Assembly: GCA_013399115.1 (NCBI GenBank) | Contig: VXAA01001412.1 | Location: 19,497 to 83,496 of the forward strand | DNA length: 64,000 nucleotides | Reading direction: 5' to 3' | Source: Anseranas semipalmata | Taxonomy: Eukaryota > Chordata > Aves > Anseriformes > Anseranatidae | Part shown: positions 60,198 through 64,000 of the stretch, piece by piece | How the letters are laid out: each line of letters opens with the position of its first letter | Position numbering within the stretch: the first letter of the stretch is position 1 | Position numbers and translations under genes: made by a program | The notes under the pieces: generated by a model | Databases searched by the model: none | What the model was told of the DNA's origin: nothing | The model's input: the letters and a program-made list of their open reading frames with translations, nothing else

Positions 60198-63100
60198 CCC
60201 TTCCTAATTGACATTTTCTATTTTGCATTTGAAGATTGTGGGTTTTAGTTCTTGTTTTTATTGGCTTCTTATAACTATATGTGAAAAGATGCCAACAGCC
60301 CTGAGACTCTGTATCCACATAGGGGAAGAAATTGAGCGGAGGTACTACACCATTACACTCATTTCCTATAGCTAATGTCAGCACACGTTATCCGCCAGGA
60401 TCTGCTCCAGACAGGACTGTGGTCTGCCCACACGGCAGGTCACTGTACGAAGCTGGAAGCAAGTCGTAGGTGACCAGCAGGCTGGGCGGATCCTAACGCC
60501 AGCTGGTGCCAGCTTCTTTCCAAGAGAAACCCCTGCTGGCCACAGGGGCTGCGCTGGGCCACGCATGCTGGGCGTACTCTGAGCACGCTTTGCAGGATGG
60601 GCTTCCAGGAGTCCTTACCTGCAGGACCCTGAAGTCCTGGGCAGGTCAGACGGGTCACTTAGAATATGGCAGTGGCATTTTTTCCTTTGTAGAATAAAGC
60701 TGTTGACAATGACAGAATTTTTCTTGACCACTTTGATCCCCAAGGGGAGCTCTGCACTCCGTGCATGCTGCAGTGTACATACGAGACCACCTACAACTCT
60801 GCGCTTGCTCTGATCGGTCTCAGACTTCTCGCTCCCATCTCCAAGGGCACCGAGCAGTTCAGTTCCACACATTATAATGATTTCCTCTTGACCCATTTGA
60901 TAGCAGCACAGTGATCATACTGTGATACATTTATGTTGGTCAGTAAGAACATGTAGGGATATATTTTCTTTCTACTTTCTTTCAAGTAAATGCTCTGCTC
61001 TAACAAAAAGAAAGAAAGAGGGAAAGAGAGAAAGAAAGAAAGAAAGAGAGAAAGAACGAATGAACGAACAATTTCAGGAAATATAAATCCCCAAACCTCT
61101 GCACTCAAAGTGTAAGGGATAATTCTCAGAGTAGTCTTTCTTTTTTTTTTTTCCTTTCCTGCAGACTATTTTCTACTCCTATTACCACTTTTTGCTAGTT
61201 CCTTGTAGTTATCTTGTCCTCTGCTCACTGATTTGAACTATTGACATCAGTAATAGATTCTCCTATATCAAAAAAAAAAAAAAGTTTGAAAGAGAAGAAA
61301 TTCTGCTGAAATTGATTATCTGAGTTTGATTTTAGTTAAATCTAAAAATAGTTTAATCTACAAATCACTACAGCTCTTTCTGAAAATCACTGAATAAATA
61401 AGGTGTATTTCTCAATAGTTGTGTTGACCTACCTTTCAAACTAAAAAAGAAATACACAAAGGTATTGATTTCACTTGTAGGGCTGCAGTATTGAGTGTCA
61501 GAACTTCAAGACATTCCATAACTGGTATCAAAAACTGCAGCTTATTCACTGTATAGCCAACAAGCTGCATAGCTATGTCTTTATAGCTTATTCTCAAATG
61601 AGTAGAAGAGAAATGTCACTGGTAGATATTTGCAGGAACGCTTAGCAGTATGATTCACCTGCCAAATACCTGGATTTGTCTTTGCAACTTGTGGCATGCC
61701 TAGAGAATGAAGTTGGCTAGGCATCACCTGCATCATATTAAAAGAAAATTTATTGGGTGCTAATTGGTAGTCATTGAGTCTTGTGGAGGAATTATCTTTT
61801 GTAGGCTATCTTGTTCTTGCATTTGTTTTTTCCTTCACTTATAATTTTTCCTTGAGTTACAAACATCTTCACTATTCTATTAATAGCACAGCGGCGCAAA
61901 CTATAACTCAAAGTTGATCGTCAGTAATGGGGGGTTCATTTGTCCCTTAACAGCAGTTATCCAGAGGCAAAATAGTTTTGGACATGCTTTAGTGGATTTT
62001 CCGTATTCTGTAAACATACAGAATTGCGTGTTTTGGAATTGGCCCTGTAAGATAATCTAGCCCTGATCTTGGACAATGTTTGAATCAATACTGGACTGGC
62101 ATCAAAATGCTTAATCTCTCTCAGGACCTCTTCTTCCCTTTCTTCCCTTTTTTGGCCTCCCTTGTCCTTTCCCCATGTTCTTTGTTTGTTCGATGCACAA
62201 CATCTTGTACACTGATCTTCACATATTTTTTCCTTTACCTCACCTTCTCTTTAACCTTTATTGCCTGGTGTTTCTGTTTCCAACATCCTATTTTATTCTT
62301 ATTTTATATCCTGCCCAGATCCGCCTCATAATTTCTCTGTGCTTTAGGATCAGTGCTGACTACCTTTCTGCAGTCAAAGGGGAAATTCCCTGGAGTCATT
62401 TTATGAAATAAATCAGTCTGCAGCCTGTGACATGTATTTACATCCCTCACTTTCCACTGATCTTTTCCACTGGTGTCTTGAAGTAGTGACTTCATGAACT
62501 GGAGAGGAAGTACCTCCTGCTACCTTACAGGCTTCCATCCTCTCTTCTGCACATTCTGTGCACAGTCTCAATTTCCCCCTTCACTGATGCTGATGATTCT
62601 GACATTAACCTCTGTGTCAGATGTGATAACCACGGGCTAGTGGTGTGGAGACATCTACTTCTCCTCAGTGATTTCTAGTTTTTAATGAAACAGACAATCA
62701 GTCTGTTTCTCCTTGCTCCTCCACTTACAGCTCCTCCTTTGCACAGTAGGACCCATACGAGGTTGCTGTTCACAACACACATTTGCAGTATGTCGGTGGG
62801 AGAGGAGCAGCTGCCCATGGACCGTATAAAGCCCTCAGTCCTCACCCCCCCATTTTAGCAGGAAAAGACTTCAGGGGGTTAGAGCAGAGCACAGCAGCTG
62901 AGGACCATCCCTGTCTCTGCCAGTGTCAAGGGAACTGGCTGTAGGCAAGTACTTCTCCATCTACATCTCTGTTTGCTTATTCAATCAAAAATCCATGTTC
63001 CTCTCTCCTTCCTTGATACAGAGACACTTTCAATTTACTTCTTCACTGGAGTCTTAAGGAGGCTGAGCCAACTACAAGGGATGGAGATCATGCTCTGGCT

Positions 63101-63557
63101 AAGCATGAGTAATTCCTCCTCCTGCTCATGTGAGAGGTTCACCCACGTGGGGCTGGGCAGTTAGGAGCTCTGAAGGACCTTAACTTAAGAAGGAGTCCAC
63201 AGGCAGAAGGGAGGAGGTTCATGCTTCCGGTGAGATCTGGTAGTAATCCTCACTGGAAGACCATCCTCCATCAAGGAGCTACTGAGTCACGTAACAGCCT
63301 GAGCGTGCCCTCCCAGCCGTGCTCACGCCCTACCTCCTCAGCAAGACAGGGTGAGGAAATATCATGAAAGAGCTCATGGGTTGAGAGGCCAGCCCTGCAG
63401 GGAGCTCGGGCACAAACCACTGCCAAGGACAAAACAGACTTGACTGGGGGAAAATTAGTTTATCACCAATTAATAACAGAGAAGGATACTGAGAAGCAGA
63501 ACTAAAAACACCTTTTCCCCACCCCTGCCTTCTTCTCAGGTTCAAAATCCCTTCCAG
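60198..63557. other. intergenic region downstream of NAV3
   Basis: No open frame longer than about 93 codons and no recognisable domain. A somewhat GC-richer stretch lies at 60370-60660, a lone AATAAA at 60693, GAAA repeats at 61005-61069 and poly-A near 61270. A TATAAA at 62825 has no supporting gene. Nothing else recognised. Confidence 0.6.
61005..61069. repeat. (GAAA)n purine microsatellite
   Basis: GAAA and GAGA units grading into GAACGAAT-like units. A TTTC-rich run at 60966-60984 just upstream is roughly complementary. Confidence 0.88.
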
Positions 63558-64000
63558 TTCACAGAATCACAGAATCTTTTGGTTGGAAGAGACCTTCCAG
63601 ATCACCTAGTCCAACCTAAGACCTAACACTAACAATCCCTCCACTAGACCATGTCTCCAAGCTCTGCATCCAAATGTCTTTTAAATACATCCAGGGATGG
63701 TGACTCAACCACTTCCCTGGGCAGCCTGTTCCAATGCCTCACAACCCTTTCAGTAAAGAAATTTTTCCTAATATCTAACCTAAACCTCCCCTGTCACAAC
63801 TTCAGCCCATTCCCCCTCGTCCTATCGCTTGACACATAGGAGAAGAGACCAATCCCCACCTCGCTACAGCCTCCTTTAAGGTACCTGTAGAGAGCGATAA
63901 GGTCACCCCTGAGCCTCCTCTTCTCCAGGCTAAACAACCCCAGCTCCCTCAGCCGCTCCTCGTAGGACTTGTTCTCCAGACCCCTCACCAGCTTCGTTGC
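63558..64000 (-). mobile_element. CR1 LINE, 3' part, cut by window edge
   Basis: Begins on the + strand with TTCACAGAATCACAGAATCT and closely parallels the CR1 copy at 40683-41466 in the same orientation: CCTAGTCCAAC, GGGATGGTGACTCAACCACT, TTCCCTGGGCAGCC and onwards. It continues beyond base 64000. Confidence 0.94.
63645..64000 (-). pseudogene. CR1 reverse-transcriptase C-terminal fragment, broken
   Basis: Reading leftwards, it codes [20 protein letters not shown] and [20 protein letters not shown] as in the other copy, but a TGA replaces the Arg codon after GNGLKL, near 63797. The homologous frame resumes after the stop. The change fits CGA to TGA by CpG decay. The 5' part lies outside the window. 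Confidence 0.88.

Noticed and set aside
60370..60660. GC-richer stretch that might be a CpG island or exon
   Set aside because: CpG density is modest, frames on both strands are short and no splice signals or known protein match were seen.
62822..62832. TATAAA-like promoter element downstream of NAV3
   Set aside because: No open frame, splice signal or CpG-rich start region follows it; a single six-base match is expected by chance.

Overview
The window is vertebrate nuclear DNA, most likely from a bird. It holds intron-rich, AT-rich sequence with GT-AG splice sites, several CR1 LINE fragments with the typical avian CR1 3' tail (ATTCTRTGA-type octamers), old MIR-like fragments and no bacterial features. 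Species cannot be named from the sequence.

One protein-coding gene fills almost the whole window on the + strand: the 3' part of a neuron navigator gene, best matched to NAV3 (also called POMFIL1 / unc-53 homolog 3). I could place 28 coding exons, from an internal exon at 954-1092 to the stop codon at 56418-56420. All splice phases join without a frame break and give 1508 complete codons plus stop, about the C-terminal 60% of a roughly 2,400-residue protein. The order along the protein is: a long Ser/Pro/Thr-rich, basic cytoskeleton-binding region (954-19960), a first coiled coil (27206-34035), a Lys/Arg-rich linker (34662-37431), a second coiled coil (40179-41818), a conserved domain ahead of the ATPase (42299-44394), the AAA+-like nucleotide-binding domain with Walker A at 46549-46572 and a Walker-B-like strand at 47970-47987 (46439-49808), and the C-terminal tail (54977-56420). 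The 5' exons and promoter lie upstream of the window. Residue numbers in the entries count from the first complete codon in this window (955-957 = residue 1).

The 3' UTR runs from 56421 to about 60155. It has a proximal cluster of poly(A) signals (58184-58414), a distal pair (60088 and 60131), a CR1 fragment and what looks like an older interspersed repeat. From about 60160 to the end there is no recognisable gene, only GA-rich microsatellite sequence and a CR1 copy that runs off the right edge. A larger CR1 copy at 40683-41466, antisense to the gene, keeps an open 3' part of its reverse-transcriptase ORF. A run of 397 N at 31861-32257 is an assembly gap inside an intron.

No novel multi-gene system is visible. 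The points worth following are splicing features: a well-formed unannotated 60-nt cassette exon at 12895-12954, a GC-AG intron at 33127-33923, a 9-nt microexon at 36864-36872 with upstream TGC motifs, and a possible 32-nt poison exon at 54880-54911.
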